64,000 bases of DNA from Paenibacillus kobensis NBRC 15729 (GTDB lineage: Bacteria > Bacillota > Bacilli > Paenibacillales > Paenibacillaceae), in the NCBI RefSeq assembly GCF_004000825.1, contig NZ_BILZ01000004.1:62001-126000 (forward strand), written 5' to 3'. Shown piece after piece: positions 8,125-17,900 of the stretch. The stretch's first letter is position 1. Each line of letters opens with the position of its first letter. Under the pieces are notes generated by a model that saw nothing but the letters and a program-made list of their open reading frames with translations, was not told where the DNA came from and made no database searches. Made by a program: the position numbers and the translations under genes.

Positions 8125-9243
8125 TTACAAGACCACTATCTCCACTGCATCTTTGTTCATAAGCGGTCGAACGACTTCGGCTACAGGGTTGTCCGCCGGA
8201 TAATATAACAGCTTGCATGACGGGCTTTGCTTCGTAATTTGAATCCATAAGTCGATGTTCGACAAGCCGCTCTCGTCATACACGACCAAAAATTTGTGAC
8301 GGTCCTTCTCCATGTCATGCAGCAGACTCGTACGAAGCTCCTGCTCCTGAGCCGCATCCCGCAGCACGTACAGCTTGGTCGGAGGCATTGGCTCAAAGAA
8401 TGGATTGTTGCGAACAGATTCGACCCTTACTTTGTGCGCCCGTTTGACGTAAGAAAAGCCGCGCTTCTCCTCGAAAATTTGGTCGTTGATTTTGAGTTCC
8501 CTCAGCTTCGAGTCGTCCAATCCGGTCGGATGCGTATGATATTCACCGTGATATTGATGGTACACTTCGATCTCCGGATTCAGGACAACCTTCATCCCGT
8601 TCACATACAGCTGATAACCGAAGTCCACATCCTCGCTGCCCCACAGCTGGTAGGCTTCGTCGAAGCAAATGCCATTGCGCTGCAGGTTCTTCCTCTTGAC
8701 CGACATCGTGAAGCTGTAAGCGTGAATCCATGCGTCCTTACAAGAGTTCAAATTAAATGATTGCAACTGCAGGATGTGCATGCGAGTCTCAGGGAAAGAC
8801 TCTTCCGTCAGCTCTTGCCTTGTGAACGTTTGACCGTTGATTCTGTTCGTTATCGCCTCGTTCAAATTTCGGCGGTGGCCAAGCGTCAGCAGGCTGTCAT
8901 ACTGGTCGTGATAACGAGCATGTTCGGTCAAAAAGTTCTCGCGCACCAAAATATCATCATCCATAAACACGACGATATCACCTCTTGCAATATCAAGTCC
9001 GGCATTGCGCGTTCTTGATGCGGAGGCGTCTGGGATTCTTTCCAGATAGATATACTTCAGATCGTATCTCGCTTGAAACTGGCTGACCATATCCCGCGTC
9101 CGGCCGCCGTCGTTAGAGCCGTCGTCCACTACGATCACTTCCAGGTCATCCGTATACCGGTCTTGCTTGTTCAAATAAGCCAACGTATTGGCAAGCAACT
9201 CCGTTCGTTGAAACGTCGGAATGACAACCGTGAACTTATACAT
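8125..9243 (-). CDS. Family 2 glycosyltransferase, paralogue 1
   Basis: 372-aa GT-A fold transferase of family GT2. The N-terminal Val-Val-Ile-Pro-Thr strand is followed by Val-Val-Asp-Asp-Gly-Ser (38-43), the metal-binding Asp-Asp-Asp at 95-97 and a galactosyltransferase-type Trp-Gly-Ser-Glu-Asp at 201-205. Residues about 290-372 form a separate C-terminal region, shared with the paralogue at 9295-10401, that I do not recognise. No signal peptide or membrane segment is seen. The start follows GGGGGA. Polyketide glycosylation is usually done by GT1 enzymes, so the substrate here is open: a sugar chain, surface polymer or an unusual aglycone. Confidence 0.88.
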   Translation of the reverse strand: MYKFTVVIPTFQRTELLANTLAYLNKQDRYTDDLEVIVVDDGSNDGGRTRDMVSQFQARYDLKYIYLERIPDASASRTRNAGLDIARGDIVVFMDDDILVRENFLTEHARYHDQYDSLLTLGHRRNLNEAITNRINGQTFTRQELTEESFPETRMHILQLQSFNLNSCKDAWIHAYSFTMSVKRKNLQRNGICFDEAYQLWGSEDVDFGYQLYVNGMKVVLNPEIEVYHQYHGEYHTHPTGLDDSKLRELKINDQIFEEKRGFSYVKRAHKVRVESVRNNPFFEPMPPTKLYVLRDAAQEQELRTSLLHDMEKDRHKFLVVYDESGLSNIDLWIQITKQSPSCKLLYYPADNPVAEVVRPLMNKDAVEIVVL

Positions 9244-9294
9244 CGCTCGTATTCCCCCAATGGAACTAGAATCGTTTTCTCTTCTATTTATTTG

Positions 9295-10401
9295 TTAATA
9301 GATGACGCGGTCCACTTGCTCATTATGGCGAAGCGGCTCCAGAACGTCGGACAACGGACTCGACGACGGGTAATACATCGGATAGTTGGAAGACGAACCG
9401 TGCAGCATTTGGACCCATAGATCCAGGCTCGAATCCGTCTCGTCATAGATGATCAGACATTTCCCGGATTTCACGGCCATGTCATACAGCAGCTCTTTCT
9501 TCAGCGTCTCTGCGTTCGCCTTATCGCGAAGCACATACAGCTTCACATGGGAGACGTCTTCATTAATCGAACCTCTAAAGACCGCCTCGCGCCAGACGTC
9601 TCGCATTCGATAAATATACGAGAAGCCATGCTTGTCCTGAAAAATACGGTCGTTCGTCTTCAGAAACTGGGACATCTCGTAATTCAATACGACGTTATGG
9701 TATTCACCGTGAAACTGATGATAGGTTTCAAGCTCCGGATTGACGACGATTTTGTAGCCGTTCTTGTACAACCGGTAGCCGAAATCGGCATCCTCCACTC
9801 CCCACACCTTGTAATCCTCATCGAACAAAATTTGGCTGCGGACCAGATTGCTCCTTTTGATCGACATAATGACACTGTACACATGCACCCAAGCATCCTC
9901 GAACAGGTTCATGTTGAACGATTGCTTCTGGAACAAGCCGTGTCTGGATTCATGAGTCGATCCATTGTCGAGCTCCTCCCAACTGAGAGGCAGCCCGCCT
10001 AAGCTCCGGGTTGTTTCTTGATCCAAATAACGGCGGTAACCGAGCACCAGCAAATGGTCGTACTGTTCATGATAACGGGCATGCTCGGCTAGAAAGCTGC
10101 TTCGGACGAGTATATCGTCATCGATAAACACGACAATTTCGCCTTTGGCCGCTTTCGCGCCTTCGTTTCTCGTTCGGGAACGACAGGAATGCTCGTCCTT
10201 CTCCAAGTAGAGATAATGGAGATCGAATTTGGCCGGAAAGCTGGTCGCCAGACGCCGTGTCGCATCATCCTTGGAGCCGTCATCGACAACGATGACTTCC
10301 AAGTCGTCCAAATAACGGTCCTGCATGTTCAAATAGTTCAGCGTATTCGCCAGCAGCTCCGGGCGTTGATAAGTGGGAATGACGACTGAAAACTTATACA
10401 A
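9295..10401 (-). CDS. Family 2 glycosyltransferase, paralogue 2 (TTG start)
   Basis: 368-aa paralogue of the gene downstream, collinear over its full length. It has Val-Val-Asp-Asp-Gly-Ser (38-43), Asp-Asp-Asp at 94-96, Trp-Gly-Val-Glu-Asp at 199-203 and the same unrecognised C-terminal region (about 285-368). The start codon is TTG at 10399-10401, fixed by AAGGAGG seven nt upstream and by alignment with the paralogue's N-terminus. It lies only 53 nt after the stop of the last polyketide synthase gene in the same direction, with no hairpin between, so it is probably cotranscribed with the synthase. Confidence 0.88.
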   Translation of the reverse strand: MYKFSVVIPTYQRPELLANTLNYLNMQDRYLDDLEVIVVDDGSKDDATRRLATSFPAKFDLHYLYLEKDEHSCRSRTRNEGAKAAKGEIVVFIDDDILVRSSFLAEHARYHEQYDHLLVLGYRRYLDQETTRSLGGLPLSWEELDNGSTHESRHGLFQKQSFNMNLFEDAWVHVYSVIMSIKRSNLVRSQILFDEDYKVWGVEDADFGYRLYKNGYKIVVNPELETYHQFHGEYHNVVLNYEMSQFLKTNDRIFQDKHGFSYIYRMRDVWREAVFRGSINEDVSHVKLYVLRDKANAETLKKELLYDMAVKSGKCLIIYDETDSSLDLWVQMLHGSSSNYPMYYPSSSPLSDVLEPLRHNEQVDRVIY

Positions 10402-10454
10402 GCGATTTCCTCCTTCCTCGTCAGCTAAATGCGGGTATCTCCTCCGTCGTTCAT

Positions 10455-13400
10455 TCAGCCGTTCTGCCCGGCTGCGATCGGCATGGAAGGCGTTGTCTGG
10501 GACGTCTCCACGAAAGACATCGCAATCTGGTTAAAGGTGTCAGCGCTTGTGCAATGAGGAAAATGCCCCGCCTTCGGTATGAGCTGCAGACTCGCATGCG
10601 GCAGCAGAGACAGCAGTTCTTCGGTTCGGGACCTGCTGAATACTTGATCCTCTTCGCCTGCGATAATGCATACAGGCACTTCAATGCCGGTCAAGTAGGA
10701 TTCCGTCGATGCAATGCCATTCGGGAACATTTGTGCCGTCGCATATTTGGCTACTGCGCTGCTCATATACTGGGTTTGGAACACCGCTTCGTACAGATCC
10801 GAAGCACCATTGTGATCGAAGTCGATTTTCAGCATCTCCTTCAGCCTGGTCGACTCTTCCAGAGACACGGAATGGAAGCATCCAGCCAGCACAAGCGACT
10901 GTACGCGTTCCGGATACAGCGAAGCGAAGGACATCGCCACCATGCCGCCCCATGAGGAAGCAAAAACCGGCAGCGGCTCTTGAACGCCGAGTGCATCCAA
11001 CGCTTCTATTAAACCGCGGCATACCGTTTCGTACGCCACATCCTCCCCGCCTAAGCTTAAGCCGCTGCCAGGAGGATGGAAGACGATGACCCGATGCTGC
11101 CTTGACCATGCCTCCAACTGGCTGTTCCACTGTGGAGCCGTATAGCCGAAGGCAGGAATAAGCAGCAATGGCGGCCCTTCCCCGAACGTCATCACCTCGG
11201 TAAGCGCTGACGATTCCGTCCGGATCAAATAGCGCTGAGCCAGCCTGCGGTTTTTGCCCAGCAGCTTAATGTAAACCCGGGTCGCATCCTCCTCTTCCTC
11301 CGACAAGTGAAGGAAGACAGGATACTCAGACGTTGTCGCTCGGCTAGCGACAGGTTTATACATTCGGCCCGTGACGCCGAGCGTCGCGGATATTTTCGCG
11401 ACATCGCCGTATGTAACGCCGAGCGAATGACCCGGAATGCGGAGCAATTCCGCCAAAGCCTGCAGCCCCGAATCAGTCGGCAGCGGCAGCATGCCGGTCG
11501 CTTGGCTGATCAAGTCTTTCATCCGCGGAGGCATGTGCATCCCCCCATCCTCCCAGAACGGCCAATTGATGGAGAGTGTCCGGCCATGACGTTGCCCGCT
11601 GCTTCTGAGCGCTTCCCGCGCTGCGCTGAAGCTGTCTTGGAACGAGTTCCCATACGCATAATCCGACTGTCCTGCATTGCCCGATACGGCAGCCAGTGAA
11701 GAATAAATGATAAAGAAATCAAGCGGCTCATCGCCCAGCGCCTCGTCCAGGCAGAGCGTGCCGAATACTTTGGGCGCCCATACCTGCTCCGCTTCCTCGG
11801 CCGTTTTGCGGGAGATCAGATTATCCTTTACGACACCGGCGCTATGAATGACGCCATTGACCGACCCAAACCGGCTCTTCACCTCTTCGATTAAACGGCT
11901 TGCACCTTCCTTGTTCGAAATATCGCCCTGCACATAAACAGCGCTGCTTCCGCTCTGCTCGATTGCGCTCAGCTCCGAACGAATTTCCTCACTTACCGGA
12001 GACCTTCCCACTAACACGAGCTGCACTTTCGCCTGCTTGCTCCAATATCGAGCCGTCAAGCGTCCAAGAGCACCATGACCGCCGGTAATGACGTATACGC
12101 CGCCGTCCTTGGCTTTTATCTCCTCTGGCATACTTGAGACATCATTTTGTATGGATACGATTCTTTTCACGAGCCGTTCGCCTTCTGCAAGCCGGATGTG
12201 CACTTGGTCCGGGCTTTGTTTACCTGCTTCGTCAATCAGCATACGCGCCAATCCTTCGGGCGCTTTGCCGCCGTTTAATTGCACCTCAACCGTCTTAACG
12301 GAAATAGCTTGGATTTCCAGTCCGACCGATTTCAGCAACCCGCCGACCGCTTCATATGCTGGGCAGCCGAGAATCGGGTCGACTTCGAACACGTAGACCA
12401 ATTGAAGCTTTCTTCCTTCCCGCCGGCGCTCTATCGCCTTCACGAGTCGGAATACGGACCGGACGCCAGCGTCCATCTGCTCGCTGGCAGTGTGTTGACG
12501 TTCCGTTGACCAGCCGTGAATAACCGTATCTGGGAAAATGTCCGAAGCAATTACAGCATCAATCAGTTGCTCGTAGTCGTCCGCCGCTTCCGGACGGATA
12601 GCATACCGGTCGCCGGAGCCTTCGAACAAGGCGCTAGGACGAACTGACACAACCTTTACGCCTTCGCTTCTTAGCTGTTGAGCCATTTCCTCCATATAAA
12701 GATCTCCGTCCTCGAACAGAAGAACGTTACGGCCTAACCCGACGCTTAAGCCTGGCTGTGCCGGCTGCCACTGCGTATCGAAGCAGAGCAGCCCCTCTTT
12801 GACTTTGTCCGAAGCTGCTGCCGGAATCGAAGCCAAGGCTGGAACGATTTGCGGAGCCGACTCATGTTCCGCAGCGGGAGCAGCCGGGGCAGTCGAACGA
12901 AGGGCTCCTGCATCGGCAAACGGATAACTATCTTCGTACGTTTCCAACAAGTAGGCAGCCAGACCCTCGATATTCGTATATTCGAACATGAGCGTCGGAT
13001 ACAGCTCAAAGCCTAGCTTTGCTTCCAGCCGGTCGACGAACGTCAGCAGTTGACGCGAATCCATTCCCTGCTCATAGAAACTGAGGTCTATATTGACTTC
13101 CTGGGTCTCTCTGTCCGTCAGGCCAGCAATGATCTGCTGCAAATCCCGGCGAATTTGCTGTTCTTTCGTTAGAGACTCATTCGGTTGAGAGCTCGCCCTC
13201 ATAACCGGCTTCAACTCGATCTGCGACTTGGATGACGATATAGGCGTCGATGACTTCTTAACGACCGGATATAAGTCCCCGTACTCCTCTAACAGAAAGG
13301 CAGACAAGGCACTGGCAGTCGTGTATTCGAACAGAAGCGTCGGATACAGTTCCTTGCCAAGCTTCTCTTCCAGAAGATCCGCAAAAGTAAGCAGTTGACG

Positions 13401-14930
13401 CGAATCGAGCCCTAGCTCGTAGAAACTGACGTCCGGGTCCATCGTTTCCGGCGTGCAGTTGCTCATGCCAGCCAGAAGCTCTAGGATGCTCCGCTCGATC
13501 AATTGACGTCCTTCGGCTCCGAATTGGGCAGCTGCCCCAGATGCTGCGGCACTCGTAACCGCTTGTTTCGTACCGGAGTCGGCTTCGATATTGCCGGCAT
13601 CGCGTGCCTGCTCGTTCGAAGGTGTGGCAGAATAGACGACCGGATAGTCGTCTCCATAATGCTCGAACAAGAAGGCGGCCAAGCTGGCAGCGGTCGTATA
13701 TTCGAACAGAAGCGTCGGATACAACTCTTTGCCCAGCTTCTCTTCCAGCCGGTCGGCGAAGGTCAGAAGCTGGCGCGAATCGAGTCCTAGCTCATAGAAG
13801 CTTGTGTCCGGATTCATCGAATCCGGCACGCTGCCGTTCATGCCGGCAAGCAACTGGAGCAAGTCCCGCTCGATCAGCTTGCACCCGGCGCCTCCGAAGC
13901 GGGAAGCCGGACCGGAGGTGCTGACGGGTTCAGGAACCGCAGGCTTAGAAGTTGGAGCGACGGTTGCCGTAACGGCTTGCGCGGCTTGCGGCTTGGAAGC
14001 GATTGGATTCGCTCCCGCAGCAGACGTCTCATTCCCTTCCAGCTTTTGAATCAGATTCTGAGAACGGACGTTTTTGCAGCCGAACTTCGTTAATCTGGCG
14101 ATCAGCTTGCCTTCTTGGTTCAACAGATCCAAGTTCAAATAAGCAATGTCGGACGATTGCTTGTACATATCCCGGCTCTCGCGGACATGCACATAACAAA
14201 CCGGTCCAAGCTTGCCCGTCACCCGAACCGAATCGACATAGATCGGGATGAAGGTTGAGCTTCCGGTCCCGGAGCTCGACATCTCCGCCTTGCCGCCGTC
14301 AGGCTTCTTCTTCAAGAACAAGGCCGGCACAATCGAAGCGCTGTCCAAGAAAGCCGGGTGAAGCAGAAATTCATCCACATATTGGCGTGCCAGATGGCTA
14401 AGAGTCAGTTCGGCGAGCAGAAAGTCTTCGCCTTGGTGAACCGTCCCTTCCGACTTCATAAACGTATAGTGATTAATCTGAGCGATTCGGTTGTAAGCAT
14501 AAGCGTCATCCATGTCGGCCACGGACAGCGCCTCTCTTTTCAATCTTGCAGTATCCACATACTCCGCTGCCTCCGGCTTCCGGTCATATACTTTGCATTC
14601 AAAATGAACGGTCAAGCTGCCAGCTTCGTCCGTGATTCCGTCTTTCACTTCGCGGCTGCCCGCCGTCACCGACCAGTAGTCGGCCTTCCGGACCAGCTCG
14701 AACATAAGCTTGCGGTCCGTCGACGGCGTCGTCACAACGGGTTCGACGAACAGTACATGCCGCAGTTCGCAAGCGGCAAGCTGGAACCCTTTCATCTCTA
14801 AATAGCGAAACAATATATCGATATACGTTACGCCCGGCATGATGGATACGCCGAACACTTGATGATCCCTTACGATATAATCCGTATTGCGCACGATGAC
14901 GCTAAAACTCATACGCTCGGCGGCAGTCAT
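10455..14930 (-). CDS. Polyketide synthase protein G: DH-ACP-ACP-ACP-KR-TE (terminal protein)
   Basis: 1491-aa last protein of the assembly line. DH-type domain at about 1-290 (His-x3-Gly-x4-Pro intact; Asp kept but Gln of Asp-x3-Gln replaced by Ile), three tandem ACPs with Ser385, Ser510 and Ser625, all in Asp-Ser-Arg-Gln-Leu-Leu, KR at about 705-1170 (Gly-rich NADPH site, Ser/Tyr/Asn present, Lys-Asp in the LDD position predicting a B-type D-hydroxyl), and an alpha/beta-hydrolase thioesterase at about 1230-1475 with nucleophile Ser1326 in Ala-x-Ser-x-Gly-Gly, a downstream Asp and a His in Gly-His-Phe. There is no KS: the module is completed by the C-terminal KS of protein F across a KS//DH junction. 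The ACPs precede the KR and nothing lies between KR and TE. It starts 13 nt after F with a GGGGAG site. The TE should release the chain as macrolactone or acid. Confidence 0.93.
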   Translation of the reverse strand: MTAAERMSFSVIVRNTDYIVRDHQVFGVSIMPGVTYIDILFRYLEMKGFQLAACELRHVLFVEPVVTTPSTDRKLMFELVRKADYWSVTAGSREVKDGITDEAGSLTVHFECKVYDRKPEAAEYVDTARLKREALSVADMDDAYAYNRIAQINHYTFMKSEGTVHQGEDFLLAELTLSHLARQYVDEFLLHPAFLDSASIVPALFLKKKPDGGKAEMSSSGTGSSTFIPIYVDSVRVTGKLGPVCYVHVRESRDMYKQSSDIAYLNLDLLNQEGKLIARLTKFGCKNVRSQNLIQKLEGNETSAAGANPIASKPQAAQAVTATVAPTSKPAVPEPVSTSGPASRFGGAGCKLIERDLLQLLAGMNGSVPDSMNPDTSFYELGLDSRQLLTFADRLEEKLGKELYPTLLFEYTTAASLAAFLFEHYGDDYPVVYSATPSNEQARDAGNIEADSGTKQAVTSAAASGAAAQFGAEGRQLIERSILELLAGMSNCTPETMDPDVSFYELGLDSRQLLTFADLLEEKLGKELYPTLLFEYTTASALSAFLLEEYGDLYPVVKKSSTPISSSKSQIELKPVMRASSQPNESLTKEQQIRRDLQQIIAGLTDRETQEVNIDLSFYEQGMDSRQLLTFVDRLEAKLGFELYPTLMFEYTNIEGLAAYLLETYEDSYPFADAGALRSTAPAAPAAEHESAPQIVPALASIPAAASDKVKEGLLCFDTQWQPAQPGLSVGLGRNVLLFEDGDLYMEEMAQQLRSEGVKVVSVRPSALFEGSGDRYAIRPEAADDYEQLIDAVIASDIFPDTVIHGWSTERQHTASEQMDAGVRSVFRLVKAIERRREGRKLQLVYVFEVDPILGCPAYEAVGGLLKSVGLEIQAISVKTVEVQLNGGKAPEGLARMLIDEAGKQSPDQVHIRLAEGERLVKRIVSIQNDVSSMPEEIKAKDGGVYVITGGHGALGRLTARYWSKQAKVQLVLVGRSPVSEEIRSELSAIEQSGSSAVYVQGDISNKEGASRLIEEVKSRFGSVNGVIHSAGVVKDNLISRKTAEEAEQVWAPKVFGTLCLDEALGDEPLDFFIIYSSLAAVSGNAGQSDYAYGNSFQDSFSAAREALRSSGQRHGRTLSINWPFWEDGGMHMPPRMKDLISQATGMLPLPTDSGLQALAELLRIPGHSLGVTYGDVAKISATLGVTGRMYKPVASRATTSEYPVFLHLSEEEEDATRVYIKLLGKNRRLAQRYLIRTESSALTEVMTFGEGPPLLLIPAFGYTAPQWNSQLEAWSRQHRVIVFHPPGSGLSLGGEDVAYETVCRGLIEALDALGVQEPLPVFASSWGGMVAMSFASLYPERVQSLVLAGCFHSVSLEESTRLKEMLKIDFDHNGASDLYEAVFQTQYMSSAVAKYATAQMFPNGIASTESYLTGIEVPVCIIAGEEDQVFSRSRTEELLSLLPHASLQLIPKAGHFPHCTSADTFNQIAMSFVETSQTTPSMPIAAGQNG

Positions 14931-14943
14931 CCCTATCTCCCCT

Positions 14944-17900
14944 TTATTCCATCATGATTTGAAGCAGCGGTTTATAATCACGCTCGTGACTGAAACCAAT
15001 ACCCGCCATTTCTTCGACAATGAAGCCGATTGGTCGGGCATTCGATGCGGCTCGCGACTCCTCTTGGATCAAGCCGATCGGTCGCCCATTCGCTGCGGCT
15101 CGCGGCTCTTCTTGGATCAAGCCGATCGGTCGCCCATTCGCTGATGCTCGCGGCTCTTCCTGGATCATACCGATCGGACGCCTATTCGCTGATGCTCGCG
15201 GCTCTTCCTGGATCAGGCCGATTGGCCTGTCGTTCACAGCCGGAATCGATAACGACTTGTTCATCACGCTCGGCTGGGTCTGTACGGCAGCGACCGGTTC
15301 GGGCTGCTTAGTCTGCTCCAGCCAGAACCGGCGCTTGTTGAACCGGACAGGCTCGAGCGGCTGTCTGACCTGCCGAGCCGCGGCCGCCTCGTATTCCGCC
15401 ATAACCAGATGCGCATTCGTCCCGCCGAAGCCGAACGAACTAATACCGGCGCGTCTCACTCCATGGCGAGCTTTCCATTCCTTCGCCGCTTGAATCGGAT
15501 AAAAAGGCGAATCCGCAAACGTAAAGCGCGGGTTCGGCTTATCGCAATTCAGCGTAGGAGGCAGCTGGCCATGATAGACAGACATCGCAACTTTAATGAA
15601 GCTAGCGACGCCTGCTGCGCTCAGCAGATGGCCGATGTTCGTCTTCACGCTGCCGATCGCGCAGTACTGCTTCTCGCCGGCAGCGGTGCCGAACGCTTTC
15701 CCCAGCGCCTTAAGCTCGATCGGATCTCCGATCATCGTTCCCGTGCCGTGAGCCTCCAAGTAGCCGATCGATTGCGGATGAACTCCGCTTCTGCGGTGCG
15801 CTTCCCGGATTACGTCGCACTGCGCTTCCGGATTCGGTGTCGTAATCCCCATTGTCCGGCCATCGTTATTTATCGCAGCACCTTCGATCACCGCATAGAT
15901 CCGGTCTCCGTCGGCAATAGCCCGATCGAGACTTTTCAGCAACACCGCGCCGCAGCCTTCGCCCAAGACGAAGCCGTTCGCCTTCTCGTCGAACGCATGA
16001 ATCATGCCATCCGGCGAGAGCGCCTTGCCTTCGCTTAGAAGCAGATACGGATTTTGATCAAAATTCAGTTCTACCCCGCCGGCAACTGCCACTTCAGATT
16101 CGTCCGTCAGCAAGCTCTGGCAAGCCAGATGGATGCTGACCATCGACGAGGAACAAGCCGTGTCGACGACGATGCTTGGCCCCTTGAAATTGAAGTAGTG
16201 CGACAGCTGCGCAGCTGCGAAATTTTGCCCCAGACCGGTAATCGCGCTCTTGGTCAGCTTGTCCTTCGGGATTTGGAACGGCCCGATCCGGGTTCCGACG
16301 AATACGCCGACGCGGCGGCCCCACAGCTCTTCCTCCCGGTATCCTGCGTCCCGGAGCAAGTCAGCCGTCACCTCCATCATCTTCCGGATGTTCGGGTCCA
16401 TCTGGTACGCTTCATCTTCGCTCAGCTTGAAATAATCAGGATCGAACATCTCGATGTCCCGGATAAAGCCTCCCCATTTGCTGATGCTCTTGCCCCGTTC
16501 ATAATCAGGCGAATAATACTGCTGCGCATTCCAGCGTTCAGGCGGCACCTCGGTGATGCTGCATGTCCCGCTCATCAGATTGCTCCAGTACATTTCCTTG
16601 TTCGGAGCACCAGGGAACTGGCAGGCCATCCCGATCACGGCAATGCGCTTGGAAGGCTGCGCTTCCTGCATTTTGCCGCTTGCCGCTGATATCGCCGGCA
16701 TGGCGTCAGTGCCTGCGGCATTGCCGCTACCGAATGAGGCCAACTTGCGTTGCACGGCGAGCACGGGGATTGCGCCTGAACCGGCAGCATCGCCGGCATT
16801 AGGAAGCACCGGATCTGCTGATGCGGAAGCAGCGTTCACCTTTGTATCCGCCTTTCCCGGCATATTCGGTGGCGAAGCAGCAGCCTTGCCGCGACTTGCC
16901 GGATCGGCACCAAAGCCCGCTTGCGAACGGGCGCGCTGCAAGTAAGCCGACAGCTCGCCTAGATTCGGATGCTCCAAGAAGGCCGAAGGGTCGACTTGGA
17001 TGCCAACCAATCGCTCTACTTTCGGCACCATCTCCGCGATAAGAATCGAATCGACGCCCAGGTTCATGAACGAAGTATGCTCGCCAATTCGGTCACGATT
17101 GATTTGCAGCTCATCGGCAAGCAGCTGCTTCAACTGCTCTGCCATGCTTAGGTCAGCATCCTTAAGAACCTCGTTCTCCTTAATCGGCAGAGCGGCATGT
17201 TCCTCATGTTCTTGTTGAACCAGCCCTTCCATCAGCACCGGAGCAAGCTCGACGCCTTCCAGCGAAACAAGCGTGTCTCCGTTCCTGTCCAGCAGCAGAA
17301 CATCCAGCTGCTCTTGTTGGCCGTCTTCAGGCACCGTCCAATATGCGTACACATAACGGCAAGCTGACAATGAGCGGCGGATATAAATCCGACTCACAGC
17401 GACCGGGTTTAAGAAAGCATCGTCCGTCGCAGCAGAGCGAAGGGCGAATAAGACCGATGCAGCACGGAATGCGCTTTCGACCCTTTCCGGAGCAAGCTTC
17501 ATTGAAGCCGCTTCCCCTTCGCCTTGCTCCTCTTCCCCTGGACGTAAAGTAAACAGTACTTCCTGGCGGTCGGCGGCGATATGCTCGGCAACGGCATACA
17601 ACGGCATGAAGTCCGCCTGTCTGACCGTTAACTGCTTATAATAGTCCGCACCGGTCATGGACCAGCCGTCCGACGATGCCTTCACGCGCTCGTCCAGCTC
17701 CAACCCAATCCTTGCAATGTCAACGGTTGACCGAATTTCATCCACGGTATCCGAACGCAGTACAGCCTGAAGGAAGATTTGTTCCCCTTCCGGCAGAAGG
17801 TTGCTAGCGACTTCGGCGCAAATGCCGGACTGCTGCGGATACAACCGCGTGCTCGCTGCCGCGCCGGGCGCCAAGCCCATTAATTGGCCGGACCAACGAA

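Noticed and set aside
15001-15231. CRISPR-like repeat array
   Set aside because: The units are contiguous with no spacers, have a 48-nt period in frame with the PKS gene and encode a conserved peptide; it is an in-frame protein repeat.
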